Assembly (NCBI RefSeq): GCF_033807715.1
Contig: NC_084590.1
Span: 34,685,505-34,749,504 of the forward strand
DNA from: Cololabis saira
Taxonomy: Eukaryota; Chordata; Actinopteri; Beloniformes; Belonidae
Direction: 5' to 3'
DNA length: 64,000 nt
The translations under genes were made by a program, and so were the position numbers. The notes beneath the pieces were generated by a model. The model made no database searches. It was not told the origin of the DNA and saw only the letters and a program-made list of their open reading frames with translations. Positions 52,174 to 64,000 of this stretch are shown here, piece by piece (position 1 is the first letter of the stretch; each line of letters starts with the position of its first letter).

Positions 52174-55100
52174 CCTGCGTGTGACACGGAGAGACGACAG
52201 AAAGAGAGTGTGAGTCAAAAGAAAAAGCAAGAGAAAGGGAATTTGAATTAATAAATAGAATCGTAGTTTTTTTTATGGGAGCCTGTTGTAAACATCTGGA
52301 GCCCGAACAAGATTGCTGAGACTTCCAGCGAGGCATCAATCACAGAATGAAATGGAGCTGTGGTGATATAATGGCACCCGGGATGATGAAAGGCTGCAGC
52401 AAGCACTCTAAGAAGTCCATGTCTCAGCAGCATTTTAATGGCAAAAGCATGTTTTACTTTTGTGCCATCACAACTGGATCATGTAATAGCTTGAACGATC
52501 ACAGTGCAGTTTTCTCAGATTAGGCAACAATTCCATGCACCTTTTGTATCTTATAAAAATAAGCTCGTGGGTTATTCTTTCCCCGAATTTCACATCAGGG
52601 CTGAGAATTAAAGCCTCTAAAGGGCACTTGTCAAACAGAGCTTGAGGATTTTTATAACCTTTTCATGCTGTGCTTGTGCTCCTGTGATGAACTGCAGCAT
52701 TAGATAGAAACCTGTCATGTAAATCACAACAGAAGAAAGAAAAGGTGAAAAAACTCAGGTTTGTTTTCAGTCAAACCAGTGGAGGCATTATTAGATGATT
52801 CTTGGGTTCTGAGGATGTTCTGAACCCCTGATTCCCATTTAGAGGTATTGATTTCAGCTTCTGAAAGAACACGCCTGTGGTGACAGGGGGAAAAAGTGAT
52901 CCTTGGATGTGATAACTATAAAAGACCCCAGCGGAACATAAACAGCAATGTGCTGATGCCATACTGCTAGTTTTTGGAGCCTCTTTGGCATCCGTCTCAA
53001 CTGTTAATGCCTCAAGCTTTACTGCTCATATGAGAGCCTGTTAAAGCTGAAAAGAAATGACAACTCACTTTTCACCTCTAGGTTTAGACATTGACGCAGA
53101 GGTTGCTGCACTCCAACGCCATTCAATTCCACAAGGTGACTCTTTTCTGCTTTGCCAGATCCAAAATATCAATAAGCAATGTCTCTTTTTGCTGCGGTCC
53201 ATCAGGATTTTTTGAGTCTATGCTGTGCAACATAAACGGTAACTCTTTTTCAGAATTTGCGATACTTTATCCAGCTGTTGTCCTTCACACCCACCACTGA
53301 TTTTGACGTAAAGGCTCGAAATTAATTCTGATTAAAAAATTACTGTGGTGACATTTATATCACATTTTTTAATTTAATATGATGAATTTCATTAAAAAAA
53401 AAAAAAAAAAAAAAATCAGTATGAGCCAGGTCTTTTCCTCCACCTTTCAACATTTATTCATTTAATGTTTTTCATAAAGACTATTTTTACTCACCCCTTA
53501 AAATGAATGAGCCTGCTACATTAGTAGATGTGCATGTTGGTACTTCTGAGAGAGCTGCAGGAGAGTCTGTGAGTGCACTTCTGTCATCTTACATCAACCC
53601 AGAGCCCATTTGTCAAGCCGACATTGTAAATTCCCAGTTTGTCCTCCGTTTCACACTCTGATAGACACACGCACACAGACTTTTGTCAGGCTGCTGCCTC
53701 ACAGACAACAGGTTGTCTTATTAACCATGAAACATCATTGTCCAATCAGAGCCCTCATTAAAATCTGGGTTTGTATGATGTCATTAACCGAAGGCAATGA
53801 AACAGCTAGAAGCACAGGCTTAAAACAGTAGGGAGGGAGGGTTTTAATCAACGACCGCTGATCAAATTTAGTCAACACCAACAGCAATGATTCTGCTCTA
53901 AACTACATTTCTCTCGACCATTAGACCATACAGAGACAATGAACGCCGTCTTGGTTTTCGGTTGAACGTGAGTTGCCTACTTTCATCTGCAGGCTGAGCT
54001 GCAACCTAAAAACCCCACATTGATCTTATGCATGTACAACGTGCATGCATAAGTTATTATTTCTTATGATGTATCGCACATATTTCGAGGTCAAAGCATT
54101 ACTTGTGCAGAAACACACAGCAGGTGGTAGTTTGTGTGAGAAAATGTACAAGTCACCCCCAGGGGTGAATTTAGTTCTTTATTTATTTTAACAGTGATTC
54201 TCTTTTGTTGTCTGCAGAGACTGACTGTTTTGTCTAAACAAATCGTGTGATTTTTTAGAAGTCACTGGGAAAAGTGCACGACTCTGTGTGGAATCAGAAT
54301 GGAGGTAGCTTCTGTGGATCCGTTACAAGAGCTCGACGAGCTCGTCTGTTAAATACAATAGCAACCTTGCTGGGTTGTTTTAGTATTCAGATGTTAACTA
54401 GGACACAAAGCTCATGGTTTCTCAGAGGACCGTCTATGCCAGAGCACTTCCTGCCACACCGTCGAGGATACTCTATTGATCTTTTAGTATCTCAGGGAGG
54501 AGGAAAACTTTGTTGCCACGGTAACTCTGGTGTAGAATGTAGGTCTTTGAATTGCATTAAAAAGAAGTTGGCCTTCGTGAAAAGTGAGCCGTCAATCTTA
54601 ATGGGACCAATTGAAGGTAGTAGCTGATGTGAATAGATGTATGCATGACCAAATAAATTAAATGAAAAGGGCACCTCCACCTCACATTTTTATGGGTCAA
54701 TATTAGTGCCGGCCACTGAATCAATATCTAGACAACTGGGAAGAGCGAAAAGTGAATAGAAATTAGATTTTCTTTTTACTGTAACTCATAACCTTTCACA
54801 TGGGATTACTTTGATATATTACTACTGTGCTTGCATTCACAGTCTGTCCTACTCAAGAGCTGCAACAAACAACAACTCAGAAAAAAGGGTGAAAAATTCA
54901 AATAAAAATCAGTGACTCATACATTTACTACAATGACTTATTTGTTTGCATAGAGTATGGATTTCGTGTTTTATCACATAAACTTAATTTCATACGTAAA
55001 TGTTCGGGCTGTATCGATAATTCGGTAGAAAAGCAGTTTCCATGAAAGCCCGAGTCTTTGAGGATCAAAGATGGGCAAAGGAGCTAACTTTCTCCCCGAA

Positions 55101-55989
55101 AAAAAGAAAAAAAAGAATAATCAAAATCCCTGTAATATTTAAAAACATGTTTCTTTTAAAAAGATCAGAAGGGATTTATATATTTCTCTTTCTAGCGTGC
55201 AAAAATCATTAAATGATTGAAGTAACCTGGAGGAACTTCAGTGTTTAAAGGGTAAGAGCTTGAGCTGAAGCTAAACACCTGTGAAAAAAAACACTTTTTT
55301 AAATCACACTCAATATCACTAGGTGATATTTCTTTTCGGATACGTTTAAATCAAGCACTACAATTGAAAACTATATTCTGAAAGGTCTCTTTAAATGTAA
55401 CTGTATAGGAAACTTAGGCTATTACTGGGTAATAGTGTTATGTTAACCTTGCGCCGAGGTCTCTGGAAGAGATACTGACAGCAATAACCACAGTAGAGAC
55501 AAGTAACGTTCAGACCAATAAGTACTACAGATATCCTTTTTTTGTAATAAATGAGGATTATGAGCTGAAGTCAAAAATAAACAGAAACATCCAAACTGTT
55601 ATCAGTGACAAGTCTAAAAGCCGGGCTTGTATCGGTGCGTCGGCTATGGTCATTTACACATCGGTGATTGCAGCGTTAGAGCAGAAAACTATATGGAGAT
55701 GTTAGAGCTCCCTTCAAGATCACAAATTTTCCATGTATATCCATGCAATTCTCATCGAGACAATGCAAAGCGTATTGTGCATAAAATGCAAAGACAAAGA
55801 AGAGTACTGGCACTTGGCTGACCTGCATGCAATCCTGAAAACTTAGAGCCTTTGTGGAGAATTTGGAAATGCAACATTACCCCCCCACTGTTGCACACTC
55901 TGATGCATTTGCAACAAGGATGGGAAAAATCCAACTACCAAATAAAATGCTTCATCGCCTGCTATATGTGCCAGAATGCTCTTTTACAG
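52174..55989. other. Upstream of lrfn1
   Basis: Should hold the lrfn1 5' UTR exon(s) and promoter, which I could not place. A poly-A run lies at about 53395-53415. Only short, unrecognised open frames elsewhere. Confidence 0.45.
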
Positions 55990-56779
55990 TTGTGAAGGAC
56001 AGCCAAGTCAAGGCAAGTTAAGTTTATTTATAAAGCACTTTGAAAACAACAACAGCTCACTAAAGTGCTGGACAAGAGACAGGAAAACAAAAACAAAACA
56101 GGACAACATAAAAAATAAAACACATAAATAAAATAAAATAATCATGGTTAGTTAAATGCTAGTGAATAAAAATGAGTTTTAAGATGAGATTTAAAAACAG
56201 CCATAGAAGGAGCCAGGCGTATGTGTAAAGATTTAAAAACAAATAAAATAATTTTTAAATTGATCCTTTAAAGGACAGGTAGCCAATGACTGCGTTTACA
56301 TGCAGTCAATAACCCTTTTAAAACCCGAATATTAGCAATAACCCGGTTTAGCACGGCCATGTAAACACCAATAACCCCTTTGAATAACCCGAATTTGCTC
56401 ATATTCGTTTTTTTAAAAACCTGAATACGACCCCTGTGTTACTCCTTTTAAAACCCGAATATTCGGTCATGTAAACGCCAAAAGGAATATCCCGATCAAA
56501 CAGAACATTAATTTGTTTTCTGCGCATGCTCTGTTCGCAAGGAATCTTGGGCTGCGTCCGAAAACACACCCTAATGAGTATGCAAAATGAGTGTGCGAGA
56601 TTTTTTAGTGCGTCCGAAACATTAGAATGTAGTCAATAGTATGCTCTATCCATACTCATTCCGGAGACATTTTTTAGTGTGGATTGATGGACACTAGCTG
56701 AGCAGAAACTTCCCACAATGAAATGCAGCGGCGTTTGGTTGCTAAGTGATACGTATATGTCATAAGTATAATATTAAGT

Positions 56780-57021
56780 TGTAGCAGGGCGAGTGCTGCG
56801 GGGGCCCGACCGACAGGACAGAGAGGACACGGAGTTTCAGTGCACAACCTGGTTTATTCTCAACACACCAACACACGTGCTTCAGCTTCAGCTCCTTCAC
56901 AGCAGACGAGACCTCTTGCTGCTGTGCAGCCATACCTTATGAAGGCAGGCAGGGTGGAGAGGTTGATTGGGCCCACCTGTGCCCTAATCAACCTGAGTGG
57001 CTGCTCCTCCACCCTGCCACA
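56780..57021 (-). mobile_element. Solo LTR with 5-bp TSD TAAGT, innermost layer
   Basis: 242 bp, starting TGTAGCAGGGC and ending CACCCTGCCACA on +, with TG...CA termini. TAAGT lies on both sides (56775-56779 and 57022-57026). On the minus strand it contains AATAAA (about 56855) and a TATA-like CATAAGGTATGG. A single LTR without internal sequence indicates recombination between two LTRs. Family not identified. Confidence 0.8.
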
Positions 57022-57130
57022 TAAGTATAATAATATTATTATATAATATTAATATTATAATATTCGTATTTAATAATATTATATAATGTCATCTTGTTTT
57101 GGCAAGAATAAACGGGAAAGAGCGGAGTGG

Positions 57131-57283
57131 ACCGCTGCTACCGCTGCTACCGCTGCTACCGCTGCTACCGCTGCTACCGCTGCTACCGCTGCTACCGCTG
57201 CTACCGCTGCTACCGCTGCTACCGCTGCTACCGCTGCTACCGCTGCTACCGCTGCTACCGCTGCTACCGCTGCTACCGCTGCT
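57131..57283 (+). repeat. (ACCGCTGCT)17 minisatellite
   Basis: 153 bp, exactly 17 identical 9-bp units. It is open in several frames (Thr-Ala-Ala on +, others on -), but this is a repeat property and not evidence of a gene. Confidence 0.97.
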
Positions 57284-57484
57284 GTGACAGGTTGCCATGG
57301 TAACACCCCCCTCCCTACGGCAGGAAGTGCCGTGTGCGCTCTTAATAGTACGTCCGAATTAATGCACACTACTGATATTTACTCAAAAGTGTGCCAAATT
57401 TAAGTATACTTTTTAGTATATACTTTTTAGTATGGCATTTCGGACGCACCGATAGTCTTTTGAGTCCAGGACGTAGTTCTAAAC

Positions 57485-57751
57485 ATGGAGAAACGCAAGA
57501 CCACGCCACACTTTTGGAGTGAGGAGGAGACTAATAATTTTATAAATGTAATCAAGGATATGAACATTTCTGCATTTGTAGACGGTAGAAAGTACCGGGT
57601 TAGCGAGATTTACAAGAAGGTGAGTGAAAAGTTGCGCGAAGCAGCATTTGTTTTGAATTTGGATACAGGAAGAAGAAGCGGAAATGACAGGAATTGCGCC
57701 ATGATGTTCTCCGTGCATCGCTGGTTTGATCCAGATATCCCAAATGATTAA
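57485..57751 (+). CDS. Myb/SANT-like protein of a DNA transposon, probably truncated
   Basis: 88 residues. The N-terminal part (FWSEEETNNFINVIKDM, then YRVSEIYKKVSEKLREA) has the spaced Trp and helices of Myb/SANT-like DNA-binding domains found in Harbinger-type transposons and their domesticated relatives. It ends soon after the third helix (WFDPDIPND), shorter than full Myb-like proteins. It lies inside the inverted repeats of the 56287-57837 element, about 90 bp from its right end, so it is most likely transposon-derived and not a host gene. Confidence 0.5.
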   Translation: MEKRKTTPHFWSEEETNNFINVIKDMNISAFVDGRKYRVSEIYKKVSEKLREAAFVLNLDTGRRSGNDRNCAMMFSVHRWFDPDIPND

Positions 57752-57965
57752 TTACCATGTAAATGGAATATTCCGAATGTTTCAGTAACCGGAATATTAG
57801 CAATAACCCCAATTTTGACTGCATGTAAACGTAGTCACTGAAGATCTGCGAGCACAGGTGTAATTTTATGGAGTGTATAACTTTCTCAAAGGTTTTGAAA
57901 GATAAAAAGGGTTTAACATTGGACAAAAGCCTCAACTGGAAGAAACTAGAAACAGAAGGGCAACA

Positions 57966-60944
57966 TTTCAAGGTAAAAGCATAACTGATATGCAAAAAAG
58001 GATTTGCATTGACAAATTAAATAAAATACTAAAAACAACAAAATATTATCTTGGGTTCATACTGTGCAATGAAATCAGAATTTTAAAATCAGAATTAAAA
58101 TAAATGGCATTGAGAAAAAAAACCCAGCTGCCTCTTTAATTATGTTATTTTCTCCCAGCCAGGGCACAGAGATGTTCCTCAATCTATCGTTCTGCAGCAT
58201 CATACTACTTTTTTTGCTTCCTAGATGGGATCAGGGTGTGTGTCTATTAGCACCATTTAGGCTCCGCTCAGACATATGATCTCTCTGGTATCCCTGATGT
58301 TCAACAGGTGGATACTGATGTCCTCAGACTGTTACATTAGCAGGTAAAACCATTTCACCCAATCATAAGCACACAGAGTTGTGAAAAACAAAAATAATCA
58401 AATCTTAAATTTCATTAAAATTCAATTAAAATTCAGCTAGTGGTAAAAACTAATAAGCTAATAAATAAACAGACTTTTTAGGCTGGTGTATCCAAATGAA
58501 GTTAAAGTAGTGTAAATATTGGAATGGTTACATTTGGGAATTATTGGTAAGTTAGTGTGAAAGTTAAATCCACAATAAATTCAACTCATTAAAATATGTG
58601 TATTTTTCTTTTTGAGGCCCCACTAGGAAAGATTTACACGTTTTGGAACTGTAATGCTAAAAAAAAACAAATTTTCTTCCCTAAAACTGTACATTTCTGC
58701 AACACGTTCACCCTGTCTGAAACACTGGACTGTAGCTCCTGCCTCTTTAAGGCCTTCCACCTGACAGGCCCAGTCTGCTCTGATTAGTCAAAAATGGTGG
58801 AGAGCAAAACAGCTGCTCATTCTTTCTTTGAGGTGTGCCAAACTAGCCGCTAGGCAGGCATTATGCAAATATGATTCATGCTAATGCTAAGCAAGGGAAG
58901 AAAAGCCTGGACTACAAACGAGGCATTTCAGGCAGTTTGGGAGCAATGGAACAGAATAAGTCCCTTTGGTGCAGACCTTGAGCGTTGTAACTGCAGACCT
59001 TTTATCTATGTACACAAAAAGATATACAACACATTAAGGGAAAAGGGAAATCTAAGAGCATATGATGCTTATTTAAGAGAGAAGAGTATGAACTATTTCT
59101 CCAAATGATATCTGAAACACATAGGAGCTAAAAATGATAAAATCTGTTTTATAATTTTGAACAAGATCCCAGGATTTAGATGTTAAAGTTCCAATTTACA
59201 ACATTTAAACTTGAATACAGCAGCAAACATCTACTTTCTATGTGAAGTTATAGTGGTATCTTTTAGAGCATATAGCTTCTCTCCTTCTTGTGGCATGTAT
59301 CTCACCCTCATAAGCTCTCTGTTGTTCGTTCAAGTGCACAGACGTGTGCGTGCATGCATGTTTTCAGAGTTTGAGCTTTTCCTCCTTTGAGTGATGCACC
59401 TTCTTCACTGAAAAAGACTCCCACAAGGAGATGGAAAGACATAATCTGAGTCCAAAGTTACCTGTTTTCTCAGAGATAGATTTAAGAGCTGTTTGGAAGG
59501 ATAAATCTTATGCTGCTGTTTAGGTTTCGCCTGCTTTCGTGTTGCTCTGACTTGCTGGTACTCAAGTGCAGCAAACAGCGGGTTACTTAAGTTGTATTTT
59601 CCCACTTTTATTAGCTAGTTAGGGTTGACCGCGTTCATCATCTGCAGGAGCCAAATTATGTCAATTTACAGGTGTCTACCTAACACATAATCACTATTCC
59701 GAAGCAAATTTTCTCGTACTAAATTTTCTTTGCGTTAGAAGCAAGTGTGAGAAGGAAATATTGCTGTTTTTTTTTTTAAATATTCCCTGAGTTACTGATG
59801 CACAGCACATCAATACTGAGCATCGACTAATACAAGGCTCTGATGGCTTCTGTTTCCCCTCGGTAATACAGCTTAAAATGCAGATCAGAGTTTGTAAATA
59901 AAATTCAGGACAACATAAAAGCACTCTCTATGGACGGTAGCAATTTATGCCTCATCTGTATTAGTGGTGTATTTGAGTGGGTGGAATAACAAGCATATGC
60001 ACAATAACATGTTTTAAAAGCATTAGGTTGTGTGAGAAAAACAATCCCCTTTGTTCACGATGGCGATGCTCATGTGGATTACATCAGGAAAAAATAAGCA
60101 TAATTAATCAGTGATTCAATTCTTAGAAACTGCTTTGATAGTTTAGCATTTTATCTCATCTTTTTCTGTGATTGCATAGTTTGTAGTGGCACTTGTTGAA
60201 GGATGGGTTTGTGTCAGCACATATCAGAGGAGCCAATATGGGCCAATATAAGAGCTTATCAGTCACTCTCTTCCATAGGTGCTCTAGGTACTGGTGATAA
60301 TAGAAAATTACGTTACAAATGTTTCTAGTGCAGGGGAAGCAGAAAGACTGCAACAAATAGTGTTTGAAATATATCCGGAATATATTTCACTTCTGAGTGG
60401 GAAGAACGGACAACCAAAAGCCAATATGTAAATGGCGTCACTGACTGTTGTGAAGGAAAGAAATAAACACACAATTCCATTGCTGGGTTTCAGATGGTAA
60501 CTTTTTAGTGCCGGATCCTTTTAACCTCAGGTCTCACCGGGTGGAAGTTTGCCTAAAAGATATGAGCTTCTGTGAGATTCACACAGCTAACTTCTTGTTT
60601 AAAAATGCATTTCTCACCATCTCTTGGACCATGTCCATTTACACACGGCCGAGCGAGCTGGCTGGAAGTCAGAAACAAGAACGGCATAAAGAATTCAGTA
60701 AATTTTCAAAATAAAAATTCATTGGATTTGAACAGGACTTTGATTGGCACATCAAGGTTGCATTAACCCCTGTAGACTCTGGGTAAAGAAGTCTGAGGGT
60801 TTTAAAAGTAATTTGAACCACATTCAAGGACAGGTTTGATTTGAAGTTAAAAAGCATGTTTTATTTAACACCTCTTATTCTACTTGTACTACTATATGTA
60901 CAATCCTCAAAAGGAAGATATATGTAAGATAAGATATATTAGTT
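57966..60944. other. Non-coding interval
   Basis: Small unrecognised open frames only (for instance 58878-59108). No conserved motif seen. Confidence 0.45.
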
Positions 60945-61483
60945 AGAACCAGGACACACGGGGAGGCGGCATTCAGTTTTTATGGTCCCCGATTGTGGAA
61001 CAGCCTCCCGGAGAACCTCAGGGCCGCAGAGACTGTTGATGTTTTTAAAAAGAGGCTCAAGACCCATCTCTTTAATCAGGCTTTTAACTGACTCATTTAC
61101 ATTTTTTATGCTCACCCTTATTTTTATTGGATCTTACTGCTCGGTTTTATATTTAGTTTATCCTTTTTTTTTTTTTTTTATCATAATTTATTTTCATTGT
61201 TTTATCTTAATGTTTTATCTAAATATTTTAGTAGTTATTTATGGTCTATTTTATACATTTTACTGTCTTATTCCTTTAGTTTTTAATGTCTTTCTTTTTA
61301 GACATACTTTTAGGATTTTACGTTATGTTATACTTTTTAAACTCTATTAGTGTATCTTATCCTGCTTTCTTGCAGCTTTTAGCATTAATACATTTTATGT
61401 TTATGTTTTATGAAAAGCACTTTGTGTTACATCTTTTGTATGAAAGGTGCTTTACAAATAAAGTTTGATTTGATTTGATATAT
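60945..61483 (+). mobile_element. LINE 3' end fragment
   Basis: FYGPRLWNSLPENLRAAETV and FKKRLKTHLFNQAFN with a stop, then a 3' UTR ending GGTGCTTTACAAATAAAG and (TTTGA)n, as in CR1/L2-type LINEs. Confidence 0.65.
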
Positions 61484-63186
61484 TGTAAGATATATGTCTT
61501 TCAACGAGCAAATCTGTTGTGATGTCAAAACCTTCAGGTAAACACGTAATCTCACAAATCCAGTAAAGCAAGCGTTGCTCATATGCATGCTGCTTGTGTA
61601 CGAACCTGAGGACTGAGAAAAACAGCATTCCCACTTCTGGTGAGCTCTGAGTTAGCAGAGCAGAGCAAGCGGTCTCTTCTGGAACATTTCGAAGCCGTAG
61701 AGCTTCTGTAGGGACCGCTGTCATTGACTCCGCTGGCCGCAATTCCCAGAGCCGGGCGAGCCGTATCGCTTCCACAGCTCTTCTGGGCTCGGTGGGACTC
61801 AGGCATCACAGATAGATCACATTGAGCACTTTTTTCCACATAAATCAGGTTAAGAATCAGGCTTAACTCTTTTTTATCTGTGATCCTAAACTCAGATTTC
61901 CATCCACCCATTGTCTACATGAACTTCTTCCTGTTCAGAGAACAGAATCACCAGTCTTAAGATGCATTGTTTTTGGACTGTGGAAGGAATCCAGAGCACA
62001 TGAAAAAACCCCACACAGATATAGAGAGAAAACATGAAAACGTCTCAAAGAGAGATCCCAGATGAGTTTCTAACCAGGAATCTTGCCCGCCGAAGAAAAA
62101 AAAACCCAACAAAAAACAAAAGGCACACAAGGCATGAGCATGTGAGTATATTAAAACTCACAGCTACCGAGGCACATACACAAGAGAATACATGCATAAT
62201 AATGAGTGTTCACATCTATGCACACACAGGAAAACATGCTATACAACAACAACAAAGTGAGTTATCAAAAAGCTGGAATAAAGAAGAATAAATTCCCCAC
62301 GCATGTTCCATTTTCAGCTCAGACTAGTGCTGAAGGACACGCGTGTGAAGAAGCGATCAACTCTGCTGCCTTCTAAAAAATGCACTTAACCGTTATCGGA
62401 GCCACAACAGGGAGGAAAAAAAAAAAACAGGTATATTCTTAAGATACTCAGCTACTCACTTAAATGAATAAAAAATAAGATCTCTCAGGGTGTCATAAAG
62501 AACGCAGCAGGAATCAAATGAAAGGTAAAACTTGCCATCTTAAACATCTTGTCTTATTTATGACCCTTTCTGCAGCTCCTTTCTGCTGCTGCCTTCCAAA
62601 TGCACTGCATCCACTGATACGCATTAAGCCATCAAGACAAGCAGCTGTGGGGATCATGTTGCATCTTTTAAACTCTGAATAATTCCCAGCAGTCCATGAA
62701 CTTAGCTGTCAATCTGTTTATGTGGGCATTCATAGGAAGAAGAGTTGACTTTTTCACCCACTTAGTTGCAAACAGACAGCATGGGCCAGTGATCACGTAA
62801 ATCAAGTTTTACGAAAGTGAAATGCACAGATCAAGACGATAAACTTTGAGCACTGTCGGCTCTGACATTTGCATGTAGAAATGCACTTTTATCCACTGAA
62901 GATGAAATATGGCTTACTTGATGTCTTCAGTAAATGATCTGCACTTATCTAGAACCTTTTCAAGCTTGCCTCGATGTGTTCTCAGGCCAACTTTACTAAA
63001 AACGTCTACTTGGGCTTTTTAGTCAATCTTAAAAACTAAAAAAAGACTAAAATAAATAAATAAAAAGTCATTTAGGAGGAGATATAATTATACTGGTATT
63101 AACTAGCCCACTGACAGATTATTAGTCAACACTATATTTTTCTTTAATTTTAATATTTTCACTGCTCTTTTTTCTCTTAAAATTAC
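61484..63186. other. Non-coding interval
   Basis: No recognised gene or repeat. Confidence 0.4.
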
Positions 63187-63450
63187 AGTATTTTCCGCAC
63201 TATGAGGCGCACTTAAAATCCTTGAAATTCCCTCTAAAAGTGTGGCATATAATCAGGGGTGCTTTATGTATGAATGTTGTTGTGCTAACTGACCTCGAAA
63301 CAATTTTATGTGGTACAATGCGCTCAAAAATCTGTCAAAATGTTTTAGTTCCACTTTGATAAGGGACGGAGCCGCTCCGCTTGACTGGTTGCCGCTGACA
63401 CATTAAAGTCGGTCCTTGGTTGGATACGGGTTGCACCGTCAGACATCTAG
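63187..63450. mobile_element. DNA transposon end, related to 38104-38638
   Basis: ACAGTATTTTCCGCACTATG and AGGCGCAC resemble the terminal repeat at 38104. The opposite end was not found and may lie beyond the window; the right boundary is nominal. Confidence 0.4.
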
Positions 63451-64000
63451 TCAATGTTACCTTACTATAATTAAACGTCAAGCCAACATTAGGTGTGTAG
63501 CGCAAACCCAGTTTTCCAACCTATATCATGATCTAGTTATAATCAAATGTGTAAATACAACATTGTTCCAACCCTACAGTAACTTCAGGTGTCCGCTATT
63601 GCTGGCAGCGATGAATCAATCAGAGAACAGGACATAGTACGATGCAAAAATGGTGGTGTTTTCATGCGTTTTGGCCGTTCGTTTACACGACAACGAAGCT
63701 CAAAGTCACCAAAAACTATCATTTCTGAAAACTCAGAAATGCCAAAGTGGAGATTTGCAAAAACTCCGTCTTCACGTTTGCTTGTAAACAGAGGGAAACG
63801 GACATTTACGCTTCAGAACGCCACATTATGAAACAGAAACGTCACCAGCGTCATGTGTGCGACCTGTGTTTACAATTTGTTTGGTCACTGTCAATATTTT
63901 CTTGTATTTTACTTGTTTTATATTCTAACGTAACACTTAAAAGTAACTCCACTTCTCTGTCACTCCAAACGAAAGACTCTCGTTCCATCTTGGAAGTAAC

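Larger units (their letters stand above)
56549..57450. mobile_element. Second DNA transposon, third layer
   Basis: Ends GGCTGCGTCCGAAAAC and ATTTCGGACGCACC are inverse copies, with AGTATGC and AGTATACT-rich subterminal sequence. It sits just before the Myb-like ORF and contains a solo LTR and a 9-bp minisatellite. Confidence 0.6.
56287..57837. mobile_element. DNA transposon carrying a Myb-like ORF, second layer
   Basis: Terminal inverted repeats TGACTGCGTTTACATGCAGTC and its inverse GACTGCATGTAAACGTAGTCA, with subterminal AATATTAGCAATAACCC repeated at both ends. Interior has a Myb/SANT-like ORF at 57485 but no transposase. A Harbinger-type origin is inferred from that gene content. Target duplication not resolved. 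Confidence 0.65.
55990..57965 (-). mobile_element. LINE 3' repeat, outer layer of a nested stack
   Basis: The left edge CAAGGCAAGTTAAGTTTATT and AAAGCACTTTGAAAAC is the reversed LINE 3' end also seen at 29960. It reads to GGTAGCCAATGA, is interrupted, and resumes at GAAGATCTGCGAGC (57840). The right boundary is approximate. Confidence 0.5.

Noticed and set aside
52155..52187. An lrfn1 start 11 codons upstream ([11 protein letters not shown])
   Set aside because: A strong splice acceptor at 52174-52176 lies within this extension. The downstream Met gives a proper signal peptide and Kozak context.
57131..57283. CRISPR-like array
   Set aside because: Units are contiguous 9-mers without spacers, in vertebrate DNA.
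57079..57403. Proteins made of Thr-Ala-Ala, Gly-Ser-Ser, Leu-Pro-Leu or Val-Ala-Ala repeats
   Set aside because: All are frames of the 9-bp minisatellite.
58878..59108. 76-residue + strand open frame
   Set aside because: No recognisable domain, splice context or similarity to anything I know. Length is within chance for this window.

Overview
The window is vertebrate nuclear DNA, and everything points to a ray-finned (teleost) fish. It has compact spliced genes with GT-AG introns, and its repeats are typical of teleosts: L2 and RTE/Rex3-like LINEs, hAT, Tc1-like and Harbinger-like elements with their MITEs, and long microsatellites. There are no operons, CRISPR arrays, tRNA or rRNA genes that I can support.

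Five protein-coding genes can be rebuilt exon by exon with consistent splice phases. From left to right: (1) tmprss5 (+, 5'-partial, ending at 5747), a type II transmembrane serine protease; (2) pih1d2 (+, 6248-10624), a PIH-domain co-chaperone of the dynein-assembly family; (3) dixdc1 (-, 19260-11484), the coiled-coil and DIX-domain part of a Wnt-pathway scaffold; (4) nkapd1/C11orf57 (+, CDS 29136-39518, promoter near 28.76 kb), a Lys/Ser-rich nuclear-type protein; (5) lrfn1 (-, 52154-48234), a synaptic LRR-Ig-FN3 adhesion protein ending in a PDZ ligand. The first four have human orthologues on 11q23. LRFN1 is on human chromosome 19, so its position here marks a synteny junction.

Layout: pih1d2 and dixdc1 converge with about 860 bp between stop codons and an overlapping pair of poly(A) hexamers in opposite orientations. 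dixdc1 and nkapd1 diverge across about 9.5 kb. nkapd1 and lrfn1 converge across about 8.7 kb. The tmprss5-pih1d2 gap (about 500 bp) holds a CTCF-like site next to an RFX X-box, which suits a ciliary gene. The 12 kb to the right of lrfn1 contains only repeats and unannotated sequence.

The most striking structure is in the mobile DNA. An L2 LINE sits at the 5' splice site of a tmprss5 protease exon and continues that exon's reading frame. A nested stack at 56.0-58.0 kb holds a LINE tail, a Myb-like-ORF DNA transposon, a second DNA transposon, and a solo LTR with a perfect 5-bp target duplication. A second stack at 30.6-32.4 kb has a hAT element with an 8-bp duplication inside an L2. Two more hAT-type elements have perfect 8-bp duplications, and three copies of one palindromic MITE family are present. 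I saw no clearly new biochemical system; the best leads are the L2/exon junction, the cis-regulatory pair and the nested insertions.
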